Shown here: piece by piece, positions 48,001 through 59,400 of the stretch
How positions within the stretch are numbered: position 1 is the stretch's first letter
Layout of the letters: every line of letters begins with the position of its first letter
NCBI RefSeq assembly: GCF_910592395.1
Contig: NC_088323.1
Location: forward strand, 124,001-188,000
Reading direction: 5' to 3'
Length of the DNA stretch: 64,000 nt
Source of the DNA: Lineus longissimus
Lineage: Eukaryota; Nemertea; Pilidiophora; Heteronemertea; Lineidae
Position numbers and translations under genes: made by a program
Notes under the pieces: generated by a model
What the model was told of the DNA's origin: nothing
Seen by the model: the letters and a program-made list of their open reading frames with translations, nothing else
The model's database searches: none

Positions 48001-50584
48001 CTGAAAATGTTAAGAGCAGGTCTCGATTGTAGTCGCCTACCTTTTAACAATGCCCTCCAAAGTTGCCTGATTTACAGTACCTGGCTACTCAACTTGTACT
48101 GGCAATAACTGACATCGATCAAAGAAGATACAAGAAACCATGTTCCATGTGTAAAGCCTAGTCTCCAACATTCTGATTGGTATCAGTCGATGATATATTT
48201 TGCACCAAACTGTCCGATTCCTTGTGACTTCGTTGCTCAACTTCACAGTTTTGATGCACAGCAATAGAACGTGTCTTTGAGATTTGTAAACGTTGGGTCT
48301 CCTCTTTCATTCTCCTTTGTAATACCACATCTCTTGCTCCAGGATCCTCTCAAGAGAGCTCTGTTCATGGATCCATCATGCACGCCACCACCCTTGAAAG
48401 AGGAACCGAAGACATCGAACCAGTCGACACCCAACACGAGTCAGGACGCTATGTCACAGCGGTTATCACTCACGGATACAGATCTTAGAAAGTTTCAGGT
48501 GAATTCACAGTATAGGGTTGGTCAACTGTCAAATCACCTGAGAGTCATACGGCCCGGTGGGGAGGTTGGTCAACTGTTAAATCACCCGAGAGTCATACTG
48601 CCTGGTGGGGAGGTTAAACAGAAAGCTACCCGGCAATAGGATCTTCTTCCCAGAGCAGCACTAAGTTTCGGTCGGATGGCAGCATTGAAGAAACAAGGAG
48701 ATGAAGAGCAACACTACCTTTAACGTGATGTCAAAACCTAACTCAGTATGAACTGTAGAGACATGGTGGCCTGATTGTAAACCCAGAGATGAACCGGGGT
48801 TTTAACTCGACTCTTGTTCTTCTTTATTGGCTTTGTTAAGACCAAAATGTCATGGTAATGCAACTTTTGTTGTCCTTTCAGGAAATTGAGGAGAGAGAGC
48901 AGAGGCTGTTAGAGGAGATCAACATGATGTCTCGGCAACGTCCGATGTCAAACCTCGAGAAGACCGAGGTGGAATCTCCGCAACACGTCACGTCAAAGGA
49001 GAACATTGATCTATGTGCTGCGTCGTTTCGCAAATCTGCTGACAATTTTGCACTGCACCATAAAAATGACTCGCGGAAGAATCAGAGCGATAGTTCTGAG
49101 TTTAGTTCAGGGCCAAGCCCAGATCATGAATCACTTGAGGGGTTGAAAAAGGCTGGGAACCAGGTTGGACATAGTCCTCTCTCGGACGTTGACAGCGCTG
49201 TTGATATGGCATCTATGCACAATTTGACAATCGATGAGCTCAATCAGAGTTTGAATGTTTCACAGATGCAGTTTGAGCGTCTAGAATCAGAATTCCGGAC
49301 ATTGCAACATGTTAGTCATGACGATGGTGACATCATGAAGAAGCTCCAGCAGATTGAGAAACAACAACACTTGGTTTTACGGCAGCAGCAGGATCTGCGC
49401 AAACAGATGCTGGAGCAGCACCAACAGCTGCAGGAGCAGCAGAGACTCATCACCCAGAAACAACTGCGTCTTACGCCACCATCTTCTTGTGCTCATAATG
49501 ACACTAGGACACCGTGTTCAGTGACATCTGGTGCTAATCGTAGATTCTCAATGTCAGAGAATAGTCCGTTTGCGTTGTTTAATCGGTGCCAGTCCATTCA
49601 AAAGGATTCAAGCAAGGAATCATCTGTCATTCCTATGCCGACGTCTGTCAAATTGAGCCCAGCTGTGATCTTGCCTGAGAATGCAAGTTTACCGTTGCGG
49701 ACTCCGTTAGCAATGGTGGACAGTACACGTTGCTATGGTAATCACACTCCAAGCAGATACTTTCCACCGTGTCGGACTGGGGAATCAGCTCGTACCCCAC
49801 TTCAAAGTGTCCAGTCAGCTTTCAAACAAACGAGAGTTACCAACTCTGAGCCAGAAAATAGCCAGGACAGTTTTGAAATAGGATGCGGCTTCCTCAATAT
49901 GACACCATACACTGCTGCTACGACAAAACTACGGACTCAATTATTGGCCAAAACTATTCTGTCTGCGACGTCCAAGAAGTTCCAGAATGCTCTCCTCGAT
50001 GAGGAGGTGGGCTTGTACACGTCATGTGGCCGTCTGGTGGATAAAGAGAAGAGGTTTCATATGTGCTGTCGGCTGATGAATCCAGTGGCTAAGACCTTAT
50101 TGGAGGGTGACCACATGGTGAGATGGCCATTCATGGGTTTACTGGGCAATTTCTGGATCAAAAGATACCTAATGAAAATGGTTTACAGGGTTTTAATTGG
50201 CACTTATGAGTCTCATGTTTTTAAAGTTAGATAAGTTGTTTGGCAGTCAAATTTGGTAATTAAGACATGCTTGATGCATTCTCCCACGCTTGATGCATTC
50301 TCCCACGCTTGATGCATTCTCCCACGCTTGATGCATTCTCCCACGCTTGATGCATTCTCCCACGCTTGATGCATTCTCCCACGCTTGATGCATTCTCCCA
50401 CGCTTGATGCAGTCTCCCACGCTTGATGCATTCTCCCACGCTTGATGCATTCTCCCATGCTAAGTCTTTGGTTTACCTCTAATGTTGTTTATTCTTATTT
50501 CAGCATTTCATCCCAATCCATGAAGAATCCAAGTGCCACAGTTACACACTAGAGGGCTCTGCTTTCAGTACATTTACGAGATGA
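39001..50584 (+). CDS. TROAP: Tastin/TROAP-like protein, complete
   Basis: Eleven exons: 39001-39111, 39621-39709, 39826-39935, 40152-40279, 40699-40837, 46984-47105, 47357-47392, 47900-47965, 48343-48498, 48882-50117, 50504-50584; phases agree, 757 aa (human TROAP 778). Starts MMERRTVKAKGIPDFKKLH. The exon 4 block GIEFEEDKRALNCILATAN matches human TIEFVADPAALATILSGEG. The C-terminus FQNALLDEEVGLYTS, MNPVAKTLLEGDHM|HFIPIHEES matches human HEARLDDECAFYTS, TNPVATLLEW, LCFIPV. Between them lie a Gln-rich coiled coil (QQHLVLRQQQDLRKQMLEQH) and many Ser/Thr-Pro sites. Vertebrate tastin works at spindle poles in mitosis and in trophinin adhesion. Orthology rests on two end motifs, gene length and order; the middle is unconserved. 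An upstream 5' UTR exon is possible (AG before ATG). Confidence 0.72.
40392..40489. other. Hairpin 1 in TROAP intron 4
   Basis: The arm GAACTACGCCATCGCCATCT/TCAGGGC pairs with GCCCTGAAGATGGCGATGGC/ATAGTTC. Arms are about 39 bp with about two mismatches and the loop is about 20 nt. Near-copy of hairpin 2. Confidence 0.85.
40511..40620. other. Hairpin 2 in TROAP intron 4
   Basis: Same sequence family as hairpin 1. Arms of about 43 bp (AAAGAACTACGCCATCGCCA on the left, GGCGATGGCGTAGTTCTTT on the right), loop about 20 nt. Together the two hairpins fill more than half of a 419-nt intron. Confidence 0.85.
40838..46983. other. TROAP intron 5
   Basis: 6.1 kb. The first 2 kb are the 101-bp array. 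A 26-bp triplet repeat lies at about 43300-43385 (GAGTGACGAGAAAGGATGTC units). 43400-46980 shows no exon I recognise; the longest minus-strand open stretch, 46001-46471, has no recognisable domain. Confidence 0.6.
40889..42805. repeat. 101-bp minisatellite, about 19 copies
   Basis: Unit starts AGGGGAAGCATGCAGTATAA and includes GGGTTGTATTGTCATTTGAC and CCTGGACAAGCACATGAAGC. Variation sits at a few positions (GAGTGCAGG/GGAGG/GAAGG, ATGACG/ATGATG/TTGACG, CATCGA/CATCGC/CACCGC). One copy lacks a G (CCCTGACAAG at about 41860). It begins about 50 bp after the TROAP exon 5 donor but does not include it. Confidence 0.97.
47160..47345. repeat. AT-rich about 60-bp repeat, 2-3 copies, TROAP intron 6
   Basis: GAGAAAATATCCAATTCCAC followed by an A-run and GGTTTTTAAAAAAAA recurs three times, ending close to the 36-nt exon 47357-47392. 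Confidence 0.85.
48514..48617. repeat. About 48-bp direct repeat, 2 copies
   Basis: GTTGGTCAACTGT(C/T)AAATCACC followed by GAGAGTCATAC(G/T)GCC and GGTGGGGAG, starting about 15-20 bp after the TROAP exon 9 donor. Confidence 0.9.
50262..50459. repeat. 19-bp minisatellite, about 10 copies, TROAP last intron
   Basis: Unit GCTTGATGCATTCTCCCAC, one copy with GCAGTCTCC. It ends about 45 bp before the last TROAP exon. Confidence 0.96.
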
Positions 50585-51070
50585 GATGACGTGTTCATAC
50601 AGTTGACTGTCTAGAGCGTATCGTGACCAGTTATTGTGCAATGAGATAATGTGTGAGGTTGATGCCGATTATCTTGGACTCTTTGAGAAAAAGTCATAGG
50701 ATCAATTGAACGTTGGATGTTGTCACTTTTCAGATGGAGCTTGGGTTGCTCAGCAGCCAAGGCTTTCCCTCTCTTATCATCATGTTCTAGTTCTCGGGTG
50801 TGTTCAGATCAGGGTCGACATGCGACCATGGAAACTGCCAACGATCTTTGTAGTCTAGATATCATCGCTGAACGAGTTTCATTCTTTAAAAAAAATTGTA
50901 AAATTCGCTGTGTGTTAAAGAAAATGTCGATTTAAAAATTGCAAAAGATATACATTCTTCAAATTTGATATGGAGACACCTTTTGGGCAGCTGTATAAGT
51001 TGACCCAATTTAGGTCAATTGTGACCTAGTTTATCAAGTTCACAGAGGTCAAACTCTAAAAGTGTCCTTT

Positions 51071-51243
51071 AGGCCGAAGTTACATAGACCTCATTCGTTC
51101 ATTTCCCAGGACTCATTTTCCCCTTTTGCTTTCTTTCCCCTGTGAATGCACGGCCTTGTGGCGTGCATTCACCGAGGAATGAAAGAAAAACCCGGAAAGT
51201 GACTCGAGGTAAATGAACGAATGAGGTCTATGTAACTTCGGCC
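51071..51243. repeat. 173-bp palindromic MITE-like element
   Basis: Ends AGGCCGAAGTTACATAGACC / GGTCTATGTAACTTCGGCCT are perfect inverted repeats for 34 bp, and imperfect pairing continues to the apex around GAATGCACGGCC...GGCGTGCATTC. No coding content; no clear target-site duplication seen. Confidence 0.88.
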
Positions 51244-51719
51244 TGACAGAGCAACATTTTCATAAGTACCTCCATATGTCATTTCATCTGCAACTAAATG
51301 GTTTCTAGTTAGTTGCGTAGTTGTTGGAGCCCGGGGCTCATATTCAGGAGGTTGTGGGCTCTTTTCCATCTGTTTTTTCTTTGTATCCTTAAGCAAAACA
51401 CTTTGAAACTCTACCTGAAAAATGGATATCATGAAATATTGATTATGTTTGATTTCCCTTGTAATCCCCAGGTGTGATTATTGTTAGGTTCCATGCTACT
51501 CTACCTGTTTCTACTAACTTATCTATTGTAATTTATAAAACTTTTTTCAAAAACTTTGTTTTTTTTCTGTTAATTCCTAAGATTGGAAAGTAGCCTACAC
51601 CTGCTCCCAGTTTTAGTCCACACAAGTGCCTGCTGATGTTGGAAAGTTGATGTATAAAAAGCCTCATTATATCATATACTGTATAACATTGTAATAATAC
51701 TTTGTGTTCTTTGCTAGTA

Positions 51720-51725
51720 AATAAA
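51720..51725 (+). promoter_or_regulatory. Candidate TROAP polyadenylation signal
   Basis: AATAAA about 1.1 kb after the TROAP stop codon. If it is used, the palindrome at 51071-51243 would be within the 3' UTR. Confidence 0.35.
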
Positions 51726-51887
51726 CGTTTCATTTTCAGTATTGTCTGAAGAATACGAGCGTTTTTGTCTTAGTTTCTGTTTGTTTGCCATGGTTGTGCC
51801 TATGTCCTGATCTGGTGTGAACATAGCGTTCAGTAATCCACCTGAGGGCACTCCGACTTGGGGCCTCTATCCTTCCTATTCGTCTGG

Positions 51888-52400
51888 TTACATTTCTGCA
51901 GGTGAGAATATAGAGCGACGGTAAAATAAACGGGCCCATTGTGGTGGAAAACAGAAATGTCCTCGTATTCACTTTCGCTCTGACATGTCTGATGGCATGT
52001 CTAGCTGGCAGGTGCTGCCACCTGAGCTAAGAGAATGGAACTGACGGCATCTCTAGCTGGTAGGTGCTGCCACCTGAGCTAAGAGAATGGAACTGACGGC
52101 ATGGTTTACTGGTAGGTGCTGCCACCTGAGCTAAGAGAATGGAACTACACGATTGTGTAGCACTTTCTCGAGAATGGAACATACTGTCTCATTGACCGAT
52201 AGTCATTTCTGCAGGTGAGAATATAGAGCGACGGTAAAATAAACAGGCCCGTTTGGGTGGAAAACAGAAATGTCCTCGTATTCACTTTCGCTCTGGCAGT
52301 GCTGATGGCATGTCTAGCCGGCAGGTGCTGCCACCTGAGCTAAGAGAATGGAACTGACGGCATCTCTAGCTGGTAGGTGCTGCCATCTGAGCTAAGAGAA
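51888..52400. repeat. Nested duplication: about 310-bp block twice, with 51-bp subunits
   Basis: CATTTCTGCAGGTGAGAATA through TTCACTTTCGCTCTG occurs at about 51889-51979 and again at about 52204-52294. Each is followed by two or three copies of a unit containing GGTGCTGCCACCTGAGCTAA and GAGAATGGAACT. Confidence 0.9.
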
Positions 52401-52427
52401 TGGAACTACGCGATTGTGTCGAACTTT

Positions 52428-53129
52428 GGTCTCATTAGGGAGTTGTTTTTTTTATTCATGCGCGGCCAAGCTCTTACCGTAGTTCCTAAAATCATTGATT
52501 TCTCGGTCCTTACAGTATGTCAGCGTTGATTCAGCAGTTGTTTTGGCAAAGACATGTTTTTTTGGAGTTTCTAAAACCTAGAGCGCTACTCAATAGGCGA
52601 CTAACAAGAAACTACGCATTTATACTGTTGTTGCCGACGTATGTATACACTGAACTTGGGATGTGCGTCGGCCCCGTGTTGAAATGCCGTCCAGTGCCAG
52701 TTGGTGCGTTTTTCGCTGATTTGTGCAAAATTCAACATATCTCAAAAGTTCAATAGTTGACCCTCGATTTTTTTTTGATTTTTGTGTAGCGTAAGCAACT
52801 GTCTTTCATGGGAGAATGGTCTCTGTACGAATTATTCAGGAAGAAATGTATAATATTTGGGGTTTATCGTGATTGTCCGGCAATATTGCCATTTGGGATG
52901 GTGAACATAGCTAGGAGCAAATGCGACGCTTATAATTTATTTAAAGAAATAAAATGCCCGATTTAACATCCTGCAGAATCAGGGGAATCGGGCGTTTCCA
53001 GTGATATACGACACAAATGGGTTGTCCTCATGCATTCACTTTGGAAACGCATTTTAAAATAGATGTTACGTCCTGTTAATGGGGCACGTCATCATCGCGT
53101 ACATTTGGGAAAAACTCCCTAACGAGACC
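52428..53129. mobile_element. Possible non-autonomous TIR element
   Basis: GGTCTCATTAGGGAGTT at 52428-52444 and AACTCCCTAACGAGACC at 53113-53129 are inverted repeats (16 of 17 bp). Both ends are flanked by TTT outside, a possible 3-bp target duplication. The roughly 700-bp interior has no recognisable transposase; the open frame 52517-52756 has no known domain. Confidence 0.45.
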
Positions 53130-53477
53130 TTTGATACTACTTCTTCACTTTTCGTGATCCGATAGACACAGAAGTACCACGAATGGTGGACGTCCGTAAA
53201 AGTTTAGAGGAAACTCCCTCCGTTTTGACAGCGCAAATACCTTATTTCGTGGCAAAATTATCAGTTATGGTGTCGTGACATTAAAAACAAAAGGTAGACG
53301 ATAAAATAGGCGTTGTTTATTTGGTTGAAATGAGTTGTAAACGAAAGAAAATAGATGATTTTTGCATGCATATTTTCTGGCATCCTCTGGCCCCATCTCA
53401 TCTGATCTCTCTTCTCTGTGATCTCGATTGATCTTGAGATCGTAAAAAATAAGCTATTGAATTTGTGTTTCTTTCAG

Positions 53478-56400
53478 ATGAAAGTGCAGAACGGCACGTT
53501 TGGTTGGGTAATCCTCGGGATGCTACTGTTCCTTGGTACCTTTGGTCTTCATGGAGGGTTCTACCTGGCACTTTATGGCCTTGCTCTGATACTCGGGTAA
53601 GATTTGACATTTGTTTATTCTCTTGCAAAAAAAAAAATGCAAGTACCCAAAACTTACACCATAGTTGGCTTTAGTTTCACAGTTCGCTGTATCTTCTTGT
53701 TCTGTGTGTCCATAAAAGATATCAAATCTGTAAATTATTACTTGTGTTGTAATTCCAGGGCGGTGGTAGCTTTCCATCTTCACGGCATGACCAAACTCAA
53801 AGAAGAAGAGTTGACATCGAAATACCAACGACTGCCGAAACCAGACATTGGCATCAAGAAGCTCGTACAGGAAGTTAGATCAGCTCAGACTAAATATAAA
53901 ACAGACAAACGCTTGACTGGTGCAAATATTATAGATGAAGTTTTACAAGAGGTAGGGCCTAGGCTTGGTTTAACATCAAGAATATACTTGTTAAAAAGTG
54001 GAGTAAATTTTGTCTCAAATGAATAGGGCCTACAAGTTGATAATGAAGAAGGTGTTACATAGTATCTAATGCATGCGTTTGTGATGTGATTTTTCAGGTA
54101 CTGTTCTATCTATTCCGAGACTATATCAAGTCCTGGTACAGAAAGATTAGCGATCACGAGAGTTTCCCTCACGATATTCGCCTAACGATGCAACGTGTTA
54201 TCATTGCATTTTCTGAACGATCCAAGCAGGTTGAATGGGTGCCATATTTTACAACAAGACTTGTAGATGATTTTGCATCACATCTCCGTCTCTACAGACG
54301 ATCACAGGAAAAAGTGGCCATATATAGAAAAGATGGTAAGACAGTATGGTTGTTATCTTCCACCATGCCCGTAGTTGATATTAGGCAGAAGCTCATAAAC
54401 GACAAACTGAGCCAAGCTTTGCTGACAGTGGAATCCTAGTGAACCCTAGGACACCAGCCAAGTCATTATGGACCATCTCTATTCATTTTGTTTATCTTCC
54501 TCTTGAAGTTGTTGCTGAAAGGTTACAGCACTTATGACTGTTGTCGTGGTTGACACCAGTTATTGCCAAATAAATATGCCGTCTTGGAATAGCATGTCAA
54601 GTATCAAGTCATTATGTTTCAGAATCTAAACCGCCAGCAGACCTGGAGTCAATCTTCTTTGACCTCGAGGTGGACATGGAGGACAACATCACACGTGACA
54701 TGATCTGTACTGATAGGGAACATGAAAGGCGTAAGTTTCACCAGAGCTGTAGTATTCTCTCATAAAGTTTGGAGCTGGCTGGCATGGATGGGAAAATCAG
54801 CTCTGACTTGGTGTCTCCGTTGAGTAGGTAGCGAACGAGGAAGCTGTGATGTGACAGGTAATTTGTCACCCTCATTTAGTACCAGTTGTTACCTGAGTGC
54901 TCATTGAACTAGTTGACCAGGTCTGACTGAATGTAGCAATAAGGAGCCTGGTAGCGTGGTGGCTAGAGTGCTTAACTCGTGGCAGACCTCATTGTCCTGC
55001 TTGATTAGCATCTACCTTGTCTCTCTTCAGAATATTTACAAGATCTGAGTGAAGTGTTACTATTTCTTCTGCTCCCGCCTGATGACTTCAACAACAAACC
55101 ATTCCGCTATATTCTGCGCGTAAGTATGTGCTTGGTAGGGATTCATGACCTTAAGGTGGTTACAGAGCAAGGCTTTGTCTGACGAGTCTTCAGCTCTGCA
55201 GCAGACATTCACTTAGTAAGTAATGGTAGCCGGCCTGCTGCTGAGTGTGGTACACCAATCTCCCTGAGATTAAAGTAGTGTCTGTAGATGCACCAAGGTG
55301 ACCCTTCGTAATCCCCTCGTTGATGTGCGACTTTCACATCGTTGTTTATCATTCCAGGAAATTCTCGTGAATTTTATATTCCTTCCTACCATCGAGTTGG
55401 TGTCGGACCCTGACTATGTCAATCAAACTATAGCTTGGCTGGTAAGTTTGGCAGGATCGTTGAAATGAAGTGCCCCTGACTGAAATTGGTTCTGAACATC
55501 TCTGAGTTCAGGCCTCAAGACATAAGCTTTCATTTCTATCAGTTTCTGATAAGAGAGATGCCATTGTACTGTTTGTGGTTCATTGGCAGCAGGCTCTGGT
55601 CTAAAAACCTTATTGAGCTATCTCTGCCAGGCCTTGGGGTCTGGAAAGGCGGTGTTGGAGGGTGAAAGCACTGAAGGATATCCACCAACCACATAAAGCT
55701 TACCTATAAATGCGGCTTTTCTTTGCAGTGTAAAGAGACAACATTCACCAACGAAACCTTCATGGCCATCATAAAGATGTCTGACTCTATAGAGGAGCTT
55801 CAGGCTGTCAAAGAGAAGGTCGACCTTGACATCGCACGCCAAAGGTCACGGGACACGGGTGGCGAGGATGGTATGAGATTATAACACTCCGTGACGTGCA
55901 GGCTGAACACCTGGCCCTGCTCTCATCTGGATTATATTAGAAGATATGAACAGAACAACCATAATGTCTCAGACCCTCCTCCCCTCTGTTTCTGTTTATA
56001 GTGATGTGGTCAGGCCTATCACTCCTGATGTTTTGCTTTACTGACATACAGACAGCTGAGTTGGAGACAGGCAGGAGAGGTGAATGACAAGTTGAGCAGT
56101 ATTTGTAAATGATTCTAATTCTGTTTCAGATATTGTAATCAAAGCCCAGCTTGGCAGCTTGATCCATGTCAAGGAGGCGTGTGAGTTGAGGATCCAGAGA
56201 ATTCACGACGGGACGGATGAATTCATCACCGAGGCATCAGGGGTGGGTGTCAGGAGAAGTGCTTGAATTCTGTTCTATTGCGTTGAGTGGTCCACCGCTG
56301 GTCATTGAGTGGTCCACCGCTGGTCATTGAGTGGTCCACCGCTGGTCATTGAGTGGTCCACCGCTGGTCATTGAGTGGTCCACCGCTGGTCATTAAGTGG

Positions 56401-59400
56401 TCCACCGCTGGTCATTGAGTGGTCCACCGCTGGTCATTGAGTGGTCCACCGCTGGTCATTGAGTGGTCCACCGCTGGTCATTGAGTGGTCCACCGCTGGT
56501 CATTGAGTGGTCCACCGCTGGTCATTGAGTGGTCCACCGCTGGTCATTGAGTGGTCCACCGCTGGTCATTGAGTGGTCCACCGCTGGTCATTGAGTGGTC
56601 CACCGCTGGTCATTAAGTGGGCCACCGCTGGTCATTAAGTGGGCCACCGCTGATCAGTTCTATTACATTGATCTGTCCCATCTGCATTGAGAGATGTCAA
56701 GATGTACATTGTAAAGATATCCTACAATTCAATTACAGATTGACTTCTATTGCAGTTCTCATATTGGTTGTGATGGAGTTATAACTACAATACACCCTGT
56801 TCCATTTACTATTTTGCTTGGCCTTGTTGTTTCAGCTTGATGTGAGCAAACTGATGGCTCGCGGCCAACGTCTCTACAGTCTCCCGTTCGATGTCGTGCT
56901 CAACAACAACGTTGCCCTTGATTGCTTCATGGAGTTCCTAACGAGTATCGGCGCCAGTGGTTATCTCAGTTTCTATTTCAACGCGGATGGTTTCCGCCTC
57001 ACCATGGAACAACAGATGAACAATGCACGCATCAAACAACTCATAAATGGAAACACATTAGAACCTGATGTGGAGAATTTGCGTGAAATGGCGATGGTGA
57101 TTTATGACCAGTACTTATCTGAGAAGTCGACACAGCGCATTAAGTTGGACAGTGATCTCGTCAAACGGACGTTGCAGCGGATTAAAAATGGTCCGATTGA
57201 TGATGAGGTGTTTGAAGAAGCTCAAGCAAGGGTTTGTGTTTGTATTCTTACAGCTTGTCGCTTGCAACCAGCGCTCTTAAAGGGTGACTTTAGGTGGGTC
57301 TGATTGGTGGTCCCCAGGGAACTGGGTCTGACTTAGCCTTGGACACATTCCCTGTACACGTTGAGGTCTTGCCTATCTTTGCCAATGAGAGCGAGGACGA
57401 GAGTAACAAACAAAGTAAGTTGTGCCAACTTGGGAATCCTCCACTTGAATGATGGTTTTGTTGCAGGTTGCGGACATTCTCCAAGAAGATAAGTACTTCC
57501 TCGCATTCCAGAAGAGTCAAATGTATATCAAACTCCTCGCTGAACTTGACCTGCTTCAGGACGGCAACCGCTCAGATACAGAAGACTTTGGGACCACAGA
57601 TGATGGTAAGACCTTCTTTTCATAAGAGTCATCATTGACCTGTCCATGTACTGCCTCGGAGGGTGAATGTAGAACACCTAGACCTGCCAACCCAGTGGTG
57701 TTTAACTAGGATGGTCCCTCGGCCAGACATGCACCTCATTTATAGGTCTCTCTCTTGTCTGATTTCAGAGTCACTCTCGTCCAAAACAAGTAGTTTACAC
57801 GCAGTGAGTATGCCTTCATCTTCAGTGGGATTGATGGAATGAGTGTGGTGTGTTATACTCTGATGATTCCTGGGCCAAATTGAGCTCCAGTTGACCAGTG
57901 CATACTGGTTGTAGATCAGGGAGAGTATAAGACTGGTGTGGTGAAAGTGATACATGTATTGATGAATTGTACCACTGATGATAATGAGAACAACCCTTAA
58001 CACATTGAATACAGGTTATAAGTTGAGCTTGTTCTGGTCTGAGTTGTAATGGAACCGTGTTGAGTATGAGTGACTTGAAGCTTTGGTCTGAGTTGTAATG
58101 GAACCATGTTGAGTATGAGTGACTTGAAGCTTTGGTCTGAGTTGTAATGGAACCATGTTGAGTATGAGTGACTTGAAGCTTTGGTCTGAGTTGTAATGGA
58201 ACCATGTTGAGTATGAGTGACTTGAAGCTTTGGTCTGAGTTGTAATGGAACCGTGTTGAGTATGAGTGACTTGAAGCTTTGGTCTGAGTTGTAATGGAAC
58301 CATGTTGAGTATGAGTGACTTGAAGCTTTGGTCTGAGTTGTAATGGAACCATGTTGAGTATGAGTGACTTGAAGCTTTTTTCATCAGTACTGAGTCCTGT
58401 TCTGTTTCAGAAGCTTAAAGATTTACATAATATAATGTACCATAACCAAGTAAGTCCTGTCATGGTTAGCTTTGAGGATTTGGCAGTTGGTCAGTTTTTC
58501 ACTAACTTGTTTGTTTACCTTTGTTGCATCATGAATTTTTCCTCATTTTGTTTTGTAACTCTGGAAAAGCACTGTGCATGAAGCCAGAAACAAGGCCCTG
58601 TGTATAATCCATGCCACATTGCTGTGTGTTAGAATGAGGAATGCCAAGGGCTTCTGGGTGGTGAGCTATGTGTTCTGGCTTGGTGCACCTTTGTTTCTCA
58701 AGAGTGGCTATAAACACCTGCACGTTGGTCCACGGGAACGTCCATACTGTAGAAGGGCACCTTGTAGCTGGCCCTCGGTTAGTCACTTCATTCTCTTATC
58801 AATCAAATTTGCTACATCGTAGCAGGCCAAGTTGAGTTGACCTTAACCTAAGCTACTTTAGGGTCTGCCTATAGTTGGTGTTGAATTTGAAATTGCTGTG
58901 AAGTTTTAACGAGATGGATATTTGCTTTGCCCAGTATAGAAGTTGTTGGAAGCCATGTTTGTCCCACTGGTGGCACTCTGAGACTTGTCTAGTGTCTGCT
59001 TGGTGGACTTGTGCATGGGCTATGGACAGCATGTGGGGAAAATCTCTGTTTATGTTACAGTGCAGATTGCGTGGTGACTCTCTCTCCTGTCTGTCTTGAT
59101 ACCTAGTTCTCCTGGTCATGCCTGTCCATTCTTAACTTACTCTAGTTCACATGTTTTGATCATTTTTTGGTTTATTTACGTGTTCAACAATTTTTCAAAG
59201 TTTTTCTGTTGAACTCAAAATACGCTATTTCGGCAGTTGCCAAAAAGAACCCAGTGCAGTTATGAAGAAGCCATATATGTGCTTTGATGTTAGTGGCAGG
59301 CTGACAGGTTCCTGGTCGTGGCTGATGTGTTTGTCTGCTTCTACTGGTGTCGGAACATGGTCATGCAGGGCTGAATACTATTGTTACTTAATCCAGTGAT

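Larger units (their letters stand above)
50585..53477. other. TROAP/SNX13 intergenic region
   Basis: TROAP 3' UTR with a candidate AATAAA at 51720-51725, the palindrome at 51071-51243, the duplicated block at 51888-52400 and the TIR-bounded segment at 52428-53129. The SNX13 first coding exon starts right after an acceptor (TTTCTTTCAG|ATG), so an untranslated upstream SNX13 exon should lie here; I could not locate it. Confidence 0.55.

Noticed and set aside
52517..52756. 79-aa ORF upstream of SNX13
   Set aside because: No known domain, no TM or SNX13 similarity, inside the putative TIR element.
57822..58384. Minus ORFs of 122 and 176 aa
   Set aside because: Reverse translation of the 49-bp array in an SNX13 intron.
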